Assembly: GCF_001667115.1 (NCBI RefSeq)
Contig: NZ_LZIJ01000055.1
Location: 124,001 to 188,000 of the forward strand
Length of the DNA: 64,000 nucleotides
From: Mycobacterium sp. 852002-51163_SCH5372311
GTDB lineage: Bacteria > Actinomycetota > Actinomycetes > Mycobacteriales > Mycobacteriaceae
Direction: 5' to 3'
The notes beneath the pieces were generated by a model that was not told the DNA's origin, did not search any database, and saw only the letters and a list, made by a program, of their open reading frames with translations. Positions 34,144 through 42,404 of this stretch are shown in pieces. Position 1 is the first letter of the stretch; each line of letters begins with the position of its first letter. The position numbers and the translations under genes were made by a program.

Positions 34144-35175
34144 CTAGGTCAGCGCGGCAAGGTCGCGGACCTGCTCGGCGTTGCGGGCGGCCACCACCAT
34201 CATGGTGACGCCGGCCGCTTCCCAGGCCGCTATCTGCTTACGCACGTAGTCCAGATCGCCGACGATCATGGCGTCGTCGACGAGCTCGTCGGGGATTATC
34301 TTGGCGGCCTCGTCCTTGCGGTTGGACCGGAACAGCGTGGTGACCTCGTCGACCACCTCCGCGTAGCCCATCCGGCGATAGACGTCGGCGTGGAAGTTGG
34401 TGTCCTCGGCACCCATGCCGCCCATGTAGAGCGCCAAGAACGGCTTGATCCCCTCGAACGCAGCCGCCCGGTCCTCGGTGACGACGATCTGCGCGGTCGC
34501 GCAGATCTCGAAGTCTTCACGGGTGCGCCGGGCACCTGGCCGGGCGAACCCCTCGTCGAGCCATTCGTTGTAGGTGTCGGCCATGCGTGGCGAGTAGAAG
34601 ATGGGCAGCCAGCCGTCGCAGATCTCTGCCGCCAGCGCGACGTTCTTGGGGCCTTCGGCACCCAGCATGATCGGGATGTCGGCGCGCAGTGGGTGGGTGA
34701 TCGGTTTCAGTGCCTTGCCCAGACCGGTCGTCCCGGAACCCGTCAGCGGCAGCGGATAGTGCGGGCCGTCGCTGGTCACCGGCGCTTCCCGGGCCCACAC
34801 CTGACGGACGATGTCGATGTATTCGCGGGTGCGGGCCAGCGGCTTGGGAAACTTTTGGCCGTACCAGCCCTCCACGACCTGCGGACCGGATACGCCGAGC
34901 CCGAGGATGTGCCGGCCCCCGCTGAGGTGGTCGAGCGTGAGTGCGGCCATCGCGCAGGCCGTCGGGGTGCGTGCGGACAGCTGGACCACCGACGTGCCCA
35001 GCCGCACGCGCTGCGTCGCCGAACCCCACCAGGCCAGCGGCGTGTAGGCGTCGGAGCCCCACGCCTCGGCGGTGAAGACGGCGTCGAACCCGGCGCCTTC
35101 GGCGGCGGCGACAAGCTCAGCGGCGTTCTCCGGTGGTTGAGCACCCCAATAACCCAGTTGCAGTCCGAGCTTCAT
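34144..35175 (-). CDS. F420-dependent LLM-class oxidoreductase (Rv3520c-like)
   Basis: A 343-residue luciferase-like monooxygenase-family TIM-barrel protein: GLQLGYWGAQPPENAAELV, VFTAEAWGSDAYTPLAW, RVRLGTSVVQLSARTP and RHILGLGVSGPQVVEGW are typical of F420-binding LLM enzymes. The protein probably uses reduced F420, the same cofactor as Ddn at 60105. Substrate unknown; a steroid or acyl-CoA reductase is suggested by its place in the regulon. It shares the divergent KstR site at 35222. Confidence 0.85.
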   Translation of the reverse strand: MKLGLQLGYWGAQPPENAAELVAAAEGAGFDAVFTAEAWGSDAYTPLAWWGSATQRVRLGTSVVQLSARTPTACAMAALTLDHLSGGRHILGLGVSGPQVVEGWYGQKFPKPLARTREYIDIVRQVWAREAPVTSDGPHYPLPLTGSGTTGLGKALKPITHPLRADIPIMLGAEGPKNVALAAEICDGWLPIFYSPRMADTYNEWLDEGFARPGARRTREDFEICATAQIVVTEDRAAAFEGIKPFLALYMGGMGAEDTNFHADVYRRMGYAEVVDEVTTLFRSNRKDEAAKIIPDELVDDAMIVGDLDYVRKQIAAWEAAGVTMMVVAARNAEQVRDLAALT

Positions 35176-35221
35176 GCCTTGCCTCCCAACGCCCTTTAAA
35201 AGAGCAAGTTGAAACGATTCT

Positions 35222-35235
35222 TAGAACCTGTTCTA
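35222..35235. promoter_or_regulatory. KstR operator between LLM oxidoreductase and duplicated-DUF35 gene
   Basis: TAGAACCTGTTCTA has perfect 6-base arms with centre CT. It is 10 bases from the plus-strand GTG at 35245 and 46 bases from the minus-strand ATG at 35175. Confidence 0.9.
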
Positions 35236-35244
35236 CTCGAAAGC

Positions 35245-36237
35245 GTGACAGCCAGTTCGAGCGGCCCGACCCTGATGGATCACCATGAGCCGCCCCTCTC
35301 CGCGCCACTTACGTTGTCCTTCGACTACACCCGTTCGGTGGGCCCCACGTTGGGTAAGTTCTTCACCGCGCTGCGCGACCGGCACATTTTGGGGGTACGC
35401 GGGTCGGATGGCCGGGTGCATGTGCCACCGGCCGAATACGACCCGGTCACCTACGAACCGCTGGGCGAAATGGTACCGGTCGCCAGTGTCGGCACCGTCG
35501 CATCGTGGACCTGGCAGCCCGAGCCGCTGGCGGGTCAGCCGCTGGACCGCCCGTTCGCCTGGGCGCTGATCAAGTTAGACGGCGCCGACACGCTGCTGAT
35601 GCACGCGGTCGATGCGGGCGAGCCGGGCGCGATCAACACCGGCACCCGGGTACATGTGCACTGGGCCGACGAGACCGTCGGGGCGATCACCGACATTGCG
35701 TACTTCGAGTTGGGCGCTGACCCCGAACCCACGTCAGAATCGGCCAGCGACCAGGACCCGGTCACCATGATCGTCACGCCGATCGAGATGACGATTCAGC
35801 ACACCGCTTCCCATGAGGAGAGCGCATACCTGCGGGCGATCGCCGAGGGCAGACTGCTGGGCGCCAAGACCGGAGAAACCGGGAAGGTTTACTTCCCCCC
35901 GCACGGTGCCGACCCGGCCACCGGACTGCCGACCACCGACTTCGTCGAACTACCCGACAAGGGCACGGTGACGACGTTCGCGATCATCAACATCCCGTTC
36001 CAGGGCCAGCGCATCAAACCGCCTTACGTCGCGGCCTACGTGCTGCTCGACGGCGCCGACATCCCGTTCCTGCATCTGGTCGCCGACGTGGACGCGCACG
36101 AGGTGCGGATGGGCATGCGCGTCGAAGCGGTGTGGAAGCCGCGCGAGGAGTGGGGATACGGGATCGACAACATCGAGTATTTCCGGCCGACCGGTGAGCC
36201 GGACGCCGACTACGACACCTACAAGCACCATCTGTAA
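35245..36237 (+). CDS. Duplicated DUF35/OB-fold protein, probable thiolase partner (Rv3521-like)
   Basis: A 330-residue protein built of two similar halves. HILGVRGSDGRVHVPPAEYD in the first half matches RLLGAKTGETGKVYFPPHGA in the second, and KLDGADTLLMHAVDAG matches LLDGADIPFLHLVADV. Each half looks like a DUF35 OB-fold domain, as in ChsH2, where DUF35 partners the aldolase Ltp2. CxxC zinc ligands are absent from both halves. It is followed 15 bases later by ltp4 and then ltp3, so it probably docks to these. The GTG at 35245 is chosen; ATG at 35275 is possible. Confidence 0.82.
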   Translation: MTASSSGPTLMDHHEPPLSAPLTLSFDYTRSVGPTLGKFFTALRDRHILGVRGSDGRVHVPPAEYDPVTYEPLGEMVPVASVGTVASWTWQPEPLAGQPLDRPFAWALIKLDGADTLLMHAVDAGEPGAINTGTRVHVHWADETVGAITDIAYFELGADPEPTSESASDQDPVTMIVTPIEMTIQHTASHEESAYLRAIAEGRLLGAKTGETGKVYFPPHGADPATGLPTTDFVELPDKGTVTTFAIINIPFQGQRIKPPYVAAYVLLDGADIPFLHLVADVDAHEVRMGMRVEAVWKPREEWGYGIDNIEYFRPTGEPDADYDTYKHHL

Positions 36238-36252
36238 AGGCCTGAATCTGCA

Positions 36253-37317
36253 ATGAGCGCTCGCAACGTTGCGGTCGTCGGCTTTGCCCACGCGCCGCAT
36301 GTCCGCCGCACCGACGGCACCACCAACGGCGTCGAGATGTTGATGCCGTGCTTCGCCCAGCTCTACCAGGACCTGGGCATCACCAAGGCCGACATCGGCT
36401 TCTGGTGTTCCGGCTCTTCGGATTACCTTGCCGGACGTGCATTTTCGTTCATCTCGGCGATCGATTCGATCGGTGCGGTGCCGCCGATCAACGAATCGCA
36501 CGTCGAGATGGACGCGGCCTGGGCACTTTACGAGGCCTACATCAAGATCCTTACCGGGGAGGTCGACACCGCGCTGGTGTACGGCTTCGGCAAGTCCTCA
36601 GCGGGAGTCCTCCGGCGCATCTTGTCGCGCCAGACCGACCCCTACACCGTCGCGCCGCTGTGGCCGGACTCGGTGTCGATGGCCGGACTGCAGGCTCGCA
36701 TCGGGCTCGACTCCGGCAAGTGGACCGAATTGCAAATGGCGCGTGTCGCTTTCGAATCCTTCGCAAACGCCCGCCGGGTGGACTCCGAGGAGCCCGCGGT
36801 CAGCCTCGACGAATTGCTCGAGCGGCCGTTCTTCGCCGATCCGCTACGGCGCCACGACATAGCGCCGATCACCGACGGCGCGGCCGCGATCGTGCTCGCC
36901 GCCGACGACCGGGCCCGCGAGTTGCGCGAAAACCCGGCCTGGATCACCGGTATCGAACACCGCATCGAGTCCCCGTCGCTGGGCGTCCGCGATCTCACCG
37001 AGTCGCCGTCGACGCAAGCGGCGGCCAGGGCGGCCACCAAAGGAAACACCCGCAACCTCGACGTGGCGGAGATTTGTGCGCCGTTCACCCACCAGCACCT
37101 GATCCTCGCGGAGGCGATCAACATCCCGGGGGCGACGAATATCAATCCATCGGGCGGCGCGCTGGCTGCAAACCCGATGTTTGTCGCCGGCCTTGAACGC
37201 ATAGGCTTTGCCGCACAACACATCTGGGATGGTTCGGCGCAGCGGGTGCTGGCGCACGCGACCAGCGGTCCTGCGCTGCAACAGAACCTGATCGCGGTCA
37301 TGGAAGGGAAGAACTGA
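36253..37317 (+). CDS. ltp4: Ltp4, SCP2-thiolase-like aldolase
   Basis: A 354-residue thiolase-superfamily protein (SNVVGFAHAPHVRR-type N-terminus, INESHVEMDAAWALYEAYIK, NINPSGGALAANP). No nucleophilic thiolase cysteine is seen at the usual place, as in Ltp2. In Rhodococcus, Ltp3 and Ltp4 act as aldol-lyases on C24-branched sterol side chains. Its stop overlaps the ltp3 start in TGATG. Confidence 0.9.
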   Translation: MSARNVAVVGFAHAPHVRRTDGTTNGVEMLMPCFAQLYQDLGITKADIGFWCSGSSDYLAGRAFSFISAIDSIGAVPPINESHVEMDAAWALYEAYIKILTGEVDTALVYGFGKSSAGVLRRILSRQTDPYTVAPLWPDSVSMAGLQARIGLDSGKWTELQMARVAFESFANARRVDSEEPAVSLDELLERPFFADPLRRHDIAPITDGAAAIVLAADDRARELRENPAWITGIEHRIESPSLGVRDLTESPSTQAAARAATKGNTRNLDVAEICAPFTHQHLILAEAINIPGATNINPSGGALAANPMFVAGLERIGFAAQHIWDGSAQRVLAHATSGPALQQNLIAVMEGKN

Positions 37318-38510
37318 TGGCCGGTGCAGGCGCAAATCTGGCCGCGGTACTAGGTACCGGACAGACCAAGTATGTGGCCAAACGCAAAGACGTCTCGATG
37401 AACGGCTTGGTGCGCGAGGCTATCGACCGCGCGCTGGAAGACTCTGGTTCCACATTCGACGACATCGACGCTGTTGTCGTGGGCAAGGCGCCCGACTTTT
37501 TCGAGGGCGTCATGATGCCGGAGCTGTTCATGGCCGACGCCATGGGCGCTAGCGGCAAACCGCTGATCCGGGTACACACTGCGGGTTCGGTCGGCGGATC
37601 CACCGGGGTGGTAGCGGCCAGCCTGGTGCAGTCCGGTAAGTACCGCCGGGTGCTGGCGATGGCCTGGGAGAAGCAGTCGGAGTCGAATGCCATGTGGGCG
37701 TTGTCGATTCCCATCCCGTTCATCAAGCCGGTCGGTGCCGGCGCGGGTGGGTACTTCGCCCCGCATGTGCGGTCGTACATCCGCCGCTCCGGCGCTCCGA
37801 CCAATATCGGTGCGATGGTCGCGGTCAAGGATCGGCTCAATGGCGCCCGCAACCCGTTGGCGCATCTGCACCAGCCCGACATCACCCTCGAGAAGGTGAT
37901 GGAGTCGCCGATGCTGTGGGACCCGATCCGCTACGACGAGACGTGCCCGTCGTCCGACGGCGCTTGCGCGGCGGTGATCGGCAACGAGGAGATCGCCGAA
38001 GCGCGCCTGGGGCAAGGACATCCGGTGGCATGGATCCACGCCACCGCACTGCGCACCGAGCCGCTGCAGTTCTCCGGCCGTGACCAGGTCAGCCCGCAAG
38101 CCAGCCGCGACGCGGCCGCCGCGCTCTGGAAGGCGGCCGGTATCACCAGCCCGATCGACGAGATCGACGCCGCCGAGATCTACGTTCCGTTTTCCTGGTT
38201 TGAGCCAATGTGGTTGGAGAGCCTCGGCTTTGCCCCTGAAGGCGAAGGCTGGAAACTCACCGAATCGGGCGAGACCGCGATCGGGGGACGACTTCCGGTT
38301 AATCCGTCCGGCGGGGTGCTGTCCTCGAACCCGATCGGCGCATCGGGCCTGATCCGTTTCGCCGAGGCGGCGATCCAGGTGATGGGCAAGGCCGGAGATC
38401 ATCAGGTGCCGGGTGCGCGAAAAGCGTTGGGGCATGCCTACGGTGGCGGTTCCCAGTACTACTCGATGTGGGTCGTGAGCAGTGACAAGCCGGCGAAGGA
38501 AGTCAGATGA
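37317..38510 (+). CDS. ltp3: Ltp3, SCP2-thiolase-like aldolase
   Basis: A 397-residue thiolase-superfamily protein: LGTGQTKYVAKRKDVSMNGL, RVHTAGSVGGSTGVVAASL and RLPVNPSGGVLSSNPIGASG, ending in a glycine-rich HAYGGGSQYYSMW. It lacks the usual nucleophilic cysteine in the AGSVGG position, consistent with retro-aldol rather than thiolytic chemistry. Pairs with Ltp4, probably with the DUF35 protein upstream. Overlaps the next gene by 4 bases (ATGA). Confidence 0.9.
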   Translation: MAGAGANLAAVLGTGQTKYVAKRKDVSMNGLVREAIDRALEDSGSTFDDIDAVVVGKAPDFFEGVMMPELFMADAMGASGKPLIRVHTAGSVGGSTGVVAASLVQSGKYRRVLAMAWEKQSESNAMWALSIPIPFIKPVGAGAGGYFAPHVRSYIRRSGAPTNIGAMVAVKDRLNGARNPLAHLHQPDITLEKVMESPMLWDPIRYDETCPSSDGACAAVIGNEEIAEARLGQGHPVAWIHATALRTEPLQFSGRDQVSPQASRDAAAALWKAAGITSPIDEIDAAEIYVPFSWFEPMWLESLGFAPEGEGWKLTESGETAIGGRLPVNPSGGVLSSNPIGASGLIRFAEAAIQVMGKAGDHQVPGARKALGHAYGGGSQYYSMWVVSSDKPAKEVR

Positions 38511-38938
38511 GCCAACAGGCCGAGCAGACCCAAGCCAAGCATCTCGCACACGAGGCGGGCCGGCGTTCCCGTGAGGCGGTGCAGGCCAGGGACAAACAAG
38601 CCTGGCTGGCCGTGTTCGCCGAGGACGCCATCGTCGAAGATCCCATCGGGCCATCGGCCTTCGACCCGGAAGGTAAGGGTCACCGCGGGCGCGACGCGAT
38701 ATCGGCCTTCTGGGACAAAGCCATTGCGCCCACCGACAAGATCGAGTTCGTCTTCCGCGACACCTATGAATGCGGCAACGAAGAAGCCAATACCGGACAC
38801 ATCCTGATCACGACGGGCGACTATCAGATCACGGCGGAAGGCGTGTTCACCTATAAGGCGAACGACGAGGGCCAGCTGGTCGCGTTGCGCGCGTACTGGG
38901 AAATGGAACGCGCCGCAGCGTCGGCGCGAAAAGTCTGA
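38507..38938 (+). CDS. SnoaL/ketosteroid-isomerase-like protein
   Basis: A 143-residue NTF2-fold protein with the SnoaL/KSI pattern: AFAEDAIVEDPIG-type motif (FAEDAIVEDPIGPSAF), FWDKAI and a final beta sheet LVALRAYWEMERA. The ATG overlaps the ltp3 stop, so it is a coupled member of the ltp operon. KSI-like enzymes move double bonds in 3-oxo-steroids; whether this one does is unproven. M. tuberculosis has a different gene after ltp3 as far as I recall. Confidence 0.82.
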   Translation: MSQQAEQTQAKHLAHEAGRRSREAVQARDKQAWLAVFAEDAIVEDPIGPSAFDPEGKGHRGRDAISAFWDKAIAPTDKIEFVFRDTYECGNEEANTGHILITTGDYQITAEGVFTYKANDEGQLVALRAYWEMERAAASARKV

Positions 38939-38982
38939 ACCGCTTCGACCAGGGTGAAACCTGCGACGCGACACGCCTGCGT

Positions 38983-39507
38983 CTAGATGGGCTCCAGCCC
39001 CGCCAGATGCCGCTGTGCCAGCTCGCGGTAGGCCTGCGGATTGAGGTTGATCCACATTTCGGCGCCCGTACCGGCGATCGGCCCCTTCACCTGCGCCGGC
39101 GCTCCCATCGCCAATACGCCGCTGGGAATCTGGGTGCCGGCCACCACCAGCGAATGTGCCGCGATCATGCTGCGGGCGCCGATCACCGCGCCGTCCAGCA
39201 CGGTGGCGTGGTTGGCGATCAGCGCCTCCGAGCCGACGTGCACCCCGTGGATGACGCACATGTGCGCCACCGTCGCTCCGGGACCGATGTCGACGGGGAT
39301 GCCGGGCGGTGCGTGCAACACCGACCCGTCCTGCACATTGGCACCTTCACGCACCACGATCGGTCCGTAGTCCCCACGCAGCACAGCGTTGAACCACACC
39401 GACGCTCCGGCCTCGACGGTCACGTCACCGATCAGGGTAGCGGTCGGGGCGACGAAGGCGGTGGGGTCGATCCGTGGCGCCCGACCCTCGAAAGCAAACA
39501 GCGGCAT
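38983..39507 (-). CDS. Gamma-carbonic-anhydrase-like hexapeptide protein (Rv3525c-like)
   Basis: A 174-residue left-handed beta-helix protein with hexapeptide repeats (VAPTATLIGDVTVEAGASVW). Histidines at GSVLHAPPG, VAHMCVIHG and LIANHATV are in positions fitting the metal site of gamma carbonic anhydrases. Faces the KstR operator shared with kshA. The link to sterol catabolism is unclear; CO2 or bicarbonate supply is a guess. Confidence 0.85.
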   Translation of the reverse strand: MPLFAFEGRAPRIDPTAFVAPTATLIGDVTVEAGASVWFNAVLRGDYGPIVVREGANVQDGSVLHAPPGIPVDIGPGATVAHMCVIHGVHVGSEALIANHATVLDGAVIGARSMIAAHSLVVAGTQIPSGVLAMGAPAQVKGPIAGTGAEMWINLNPQAYRELAQRHLAGLEPI

Positions 39508-39588
39508 CGTCTAGATATACCGCAGGCGGGAATACGTCCTGGCTAATGCAGTCCGACCGGCCGTCGTTGCGCTTGGTAGTCCCAAAAC

Positions 39589-39602
39589 TGTAACGTGTTC
39601 TA
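39589..39602. promoter_or_regulatory. KstR operator between Rv3525c-like gene and kshA
   Basis: TGTAACGTGTTCTA has the AACnnGTT core. It is 29 bases upstream of the kshA GTG and 81 bases upstream of the divergent start at 39507. GGAGG follows before kshA. Confidence 0.88.
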
Positions 39603-39631
39603 GTTAGAGACAGAAACTTGGAGGTGACCAG

Positions 39632-40795
39632 GTGAGTACCGACACCGTCGGCGTCCGGGAGATCGATTCCGGCACCTTGCCAACCAGGTACGCCCGCGGC
39701 TGGCACTGCCTGGGTGTAGCTAAGGACTACCTGGACGGGAAACCGCATGCGATTCAGGCGTTCGGCACCAAGCTGGTGGTTTTCGCGGATTCGCAGGGCG
39801 AGCTGAAGGTTCTCGACGCCTACTGCCGGCACATGGGCGGCGACCTGTCCGAGGGCACCATCAAGGGTGACGAGGTCGCCTGCCCGTTCCACGACTGGCG
39901 CTGGGGCGGTGACGGACGATGCAAGCTGGTGCCGTACGCCAAGCGCACACCCAGAATGGCCCGTACCCGCGCGTGGACCACCGATGTGCGCAGCGGCCTG
40001 CTGTTCGTCTGGCACGACCACGAAGGCAACCCGCCGGACCCGGCGGTCAGGATCCCCGAGATTCCGGAGGCGGCCAGCGACGAGTGGACCGACTGGCGGT
40101 GGAACAGCATCCTCATCGAGGGTTCCAACTGCCGCGACATCATCGACAACGTCACCGATATGGCGCACTTCTTCTACATCCACTTCGGGTTGCCGACGTA
40201 TTTCAAGAACGTCTTCGAGGGCCACGTCGCGTCGCAGTATTTGCACAACGTGGGCCGGCCCGACGTGGACGATCTGGGCACCTCTTACGGCGAAGCGCAC
40301 CTGGATTCGGAGGCGTCCTACTTCGGGCCCTCGTTCATGATCAACTGGCTGCACAACAAGTACGGTGACTACAAGGCCGAATCGATCCTGATCAACTGCC
40401 ACTACCCGGTAACCCAGAACTCCTTCGTGCTGCAGTGGGGAGTCATCGTCGAAAAGCCGAAAGGCATGGACGAGAAGATGACTGACAAGCTGTCACGGGT
40501 GTTCACCGACGGGGTCAGCAAGGGCTTCCTGCAGGATGTCGAGATCTGGAAGCACAAGACCCGGATCGACAACCCGTTGCTGGTCGAGGAGGACGGCGCG
40601 GTGTATCAGCTGCGTCGCTGGTATGAGCAGTTTTATGTAGATGTAGCCGACATCAAGCCGGAAATGGTGGAGCGCTTCGAAATTGAGGTCGACACGACGC
40701 GCGCCAACGAGTTCTGGAACGCCGAGGTCGCGGCGAACCTGAAGGCAAGGGATGCCGAGCCGGCCGCCGACGAAGTGCCCGCCGAGCAACACTGA
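39632..40795 (+). CDS. kshA: KshA, 3-ketosteroid 9-alpha-hydroxylase oxygenase
   Basis: A 387-residue Rieske non-heme oxygenase. Rieske ligands Cys65-x-His67 and Cys84-x2-His87 (YCRHMGG, CPFHDWRW). The mononuclear iron motif is DMAHFFYIHFG (Asp-x2-His-x4-His). KshA with reductase KshB (not in this window) hydroxylates C9 of androstadienedione, which together with KstD opens ring B. A good GGAGG site precedes the GTG start. Confidence 0.96.
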   Translation: MSTDTVGVREIDSGTLPTRYARGWHCLGVAKDYLDGKPHAIQAFGTKLVVFADSQGELKVLDAYCRHMGGDLSEGTIKGDEVACPFHDWRWGGDGRCKLVPYAKRTPRMARTRAWTTDVRSGLLFVWHDHEGNPPDPAVRIPEIPEAASDEWTDWRWNSILIEGSNCRDIIDNVTDMAHFFYIHFGLPTYFKNVFEGHVASQYLHNVGRPDVDDLGTSYGEAHLDSEASYFGPSFMINWLHNKYGDYKAESILINCHYPVTQNSFVLQWGVIVEKPKGMDEKMTDKLSRVFTDGVSKGFLQDVEIWKHKTRIDNPLLVEEDGAVYQLRRWYEQFYVDVADIKPEMVERFEIEVDTTRANEFWNAEVAANLKARDAEPAADEVPAEQH

Positions 40796-40800
40796 CCGAT

Positions 40801-41259
40801 ATGCCCGACGTACCGGCGGTTCCCGACGTCGATCGGCTGGCCCGGTCGATGCTCCTGTTGCACGGTGACCACGGTCCAGATCACGCGGACCATCAGAAAC
40901 GACCGGTCCGCAGCGGTGCCGGCGATTCTTGGACCAAGTCAAGGGATTTCGGTGACGATCCACAACGCGCCGCTGCGATTCGGGAGGCCAGCCGCGCGGA
41001 CCGTGAACGCTATCTGAAGGCCGGCCTGCGGCCGGTGGATTGCCGATTTTGCCACGTAACGGTCACCGTGAAGAGGTTGGGGCCGGGCCATACCGCGGTG
41101 CAATGGGACACCGAAGCATCGCAGCGCTGCGCCTATTTCGCCGAAATCCGTGCCCGCGGCGAAGATACCGCTCGCACCCGTTCCTGCCCCAGGCTGAGCG
41201 ACAGTATCGAACATGCGGTGGCCGAAGGCTATCTGGACGCGGCCGCGGACGACGGCTGA
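40801..41259 (+). CDS. Conserved hypothetical protein with four cysteines (Rv3527-like)
   Basis: A 152-residue protein five bases after kshA, so probably cotranscribed. Cysteines Cys81-x2-Cys84-His85, Cys110 and Cys129 could bind zinc or an iron-sulfur cluster. The CxxCH string alone is not enough for cytochrome c because no signal peptide is present. The N-terminal 50 residues are histidine-rich (LLHGDHGPDHADHQKR). No function is known to me; a role with KshA is suggested only by position. Confidence 0.8.
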   Translation: MPDVPAVPDVDRLARSMLLLHGDHGPDHADHQKRPVRSGAGDSWTKSRDFGDDPQRAAAIREASRADRERYLKAGLRPVDCRFCHVTVTVKRLGPGHTAVQWDTEASQRCAYFAEIRARGEDTARTRSCPRLSDSIEHAVAEGYLDAAADDG

Positions 41260-41260
41260 G

Positions 41261-41869
41261 TCATCTACCCTGGGGCAGTTTGGTTATCGCTTCAAACGCC
41301 TCGAGGAACACTGCGGCGATGTCACTGTCGCTGGCGCTGGCCAACGGCTTCTTTTGCAGCAGCACACGTTGCACGCCGATGCCCAGGAGCAGCGCCGTGA
41401 CCATGTCGGCGCGAATCCTGCGGTGGTCCGCGGTGATCCGTTTGGCCAGGTTGCGGGTGAGACCCGCATCGAGTTGTGCATTGAGCCGGGTTACCACCGC
41501 CGGATCTCCACTGGACCGTAGCAATGCGAACAACGGGGCATCGATGTCTCGACGGGCGGCCAGGACACGTTCAATCAGCTGCCTGCCCAGTACATCGTCG
41601 GTGGCATTTCGGACCTCCTCGGTGCCGGAGACGTCAGTCGCTTGGATGAACAAACTTTGCTTGGAGCCGAAGTAGCGGCGCACCAGTGTGACGTCCACCC
41701 CGGCTTGAGCCGCCACCTCGCGCAGACCAACTGCGTTGTACCCATGGCGGAGAAACAGTTCGCGAGCCGCTTCCAGCAGCCGGGTTCTGGTGGCGGCGGC
41801 ATCGCGGCGGCGCGGCGGCACATCTGCGGCAATCCTGCTCTGCTTGCGCATGTCCACAACTGTAGACAT
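41261..41869 (-). CDS. TetR-family regulator, autoregulated
   Basis: A 202-residue TetR protein: HTH LREVAAQAGVDVTLVRRYFG near residues 48-67. The ATG at 41869 (MSTVVDMRKQSRIA) lies inside the 20-base operator-like palindrome at 41850-41869, so the first seven codons are the palindrome. The ATG at 41851 would start just after it. Convergent with the Rv3527-like gene, one base apart. The regulator and the divergent small gene form a self-contained pair inside the KstR region. Ligand unknown. Confidence 0.9.
   Translation of the reverse strand: MSTVVDMRKQSRIAADVPPRRRDAAATRTRLLEAARELFLRHGYNAVGLREVAAQAGVDVTLVRRYFGSKQSLFIQATDVSGTEEVRNATDDVLGRQLIERVLAARRDIDAPLFALLRSSGDPAVVTRLNAQLDAGLTRNLAKRITADHRRIRADMVTALLLGIGVQRVLLQKKPLASASDSDIAAVFLEAFEAITKLPQGR
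41850..41869. promoter_or_regulatory. Operator 1 of TetR module
   Basis: ATGTCCACAACTGTAGACAT: arms ATGTCCAC/GTAGACAT, 8 bases with one mismatch, 4-base spacer. It includes the TetR start codon. It is 50 bases from operator 2, about five helical turns, on the same face of the DNA. Confidence 0.75.
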
Positions 41870-41899
41870 AGTCTCATGAAGCGCGCTAGCCTGGAGGTC

Positions 41900-41919
41900 A
41901 TGTCTACGACTGTAGACAT
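41900..41919. promoter_or_regulatory. Operator 2 of TetR module
   Basis: ATGTCTACGACTGTAGACAT has perfect 8-base arms and a 4-base spacer. It is nearly identical to operator 1 and sits 24 bases before the divergent GTG at 41944. Confidence 0.78.
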
Positions 41920-41943
41920 ATCAGTCCGATCAGGGAGGTGGCC

Positions 41944-42234
41944 GTGACCGGAGTCATGGTAGTCAAACAGCGCGTCGCCAACATCGATCGATGGAATGCC
42001 GTGTTCCGCGATCCCGAACTCGACACCGTTCGGCGACGACACGGCTTGGTGGTGACCGGCACCTATGTCGACGGCACCGATCCGAACGTCGTCATCGTCG
42101 TCATGGACATGGATAACTTCGTTGCCGCACAACAGTTTGCGGCATCATCGGAGCTGGCCGCGGCACGCGAGCGGGCCGGGGCAATCGGGGATCCCGACGG
42201 TGTGTGGTTAGGGCCGCACAGGATTGACGACTGA
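41944..42234 (+). CDS. Small dimeric alpha-beta-barrel-like protein
   Basis: A 96-residue protein starting at the GTG at 41944, preceded by GGGAGG at 5 bases. The pattern (VMVVKQRVANIDRWNAVFRD ... VIVVMDMDNFVAAQQFAASS) resembles small ferredoxin-fold monooxygenase/cyclase-like proteins, including a strand-helix-strand layout. No catalytic residues are recognised. Divergent from and probably controlled by the adjacent TetR regulator, through operator 2. Confidence 0.7.
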   Translation: MTGVMVVKQRVANIDRWNAVFRDPELDTVRRRHGLVVTGTYVDGTDPNVVIVVMDMDNFVAAQQFAASSELAAARERAGAIGDPDGVWLGPHRIDD

Positions 42235-42314
42235 TGCTGGTAATACGCCAAATTGGTAGCCCGCGATGCTCATGTTCGAAGTGCCTCGGCGACATTCGTT
42301 GTCTCGGCATGCGT

Positions 42315-42374
42315 GTGAATCCTGGGCTTTGCAGGTGAATCCTGGGCTTTGGAGGTGAATCCCGGGCGTAGATT
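42315..42374. repeat. 20-base tandem repeat, three units
   Basis: Unit GTGAATCCTGGGCTTTGCAG occurs at 42315-42334, with one change (GGAG end) at 42335-42354, and a diverged third unit GTGAATCCCGGGCGTAGATT at 42355-42374. An inverted relative, CCCGCCCCAGATTCACACC, follows at about 42385-42403. Confidence 0.8.
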
Positions 42375-42404
42375 CGCGCCGATTCCCGCCCCAGATTCAC
42401 ACCG

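Noticed and set aside
33673-35199. 508-residue plus-strand frame opposite the LLM and Rv3519-like genes
   Set aside because: Antisense shadow; it crosses a KstR operator and two real genes.
40801-41259. CxxCH motif as evidence for cytochrome c
   Set aside because: Only one motif, no signal peptide and no other c-type features.
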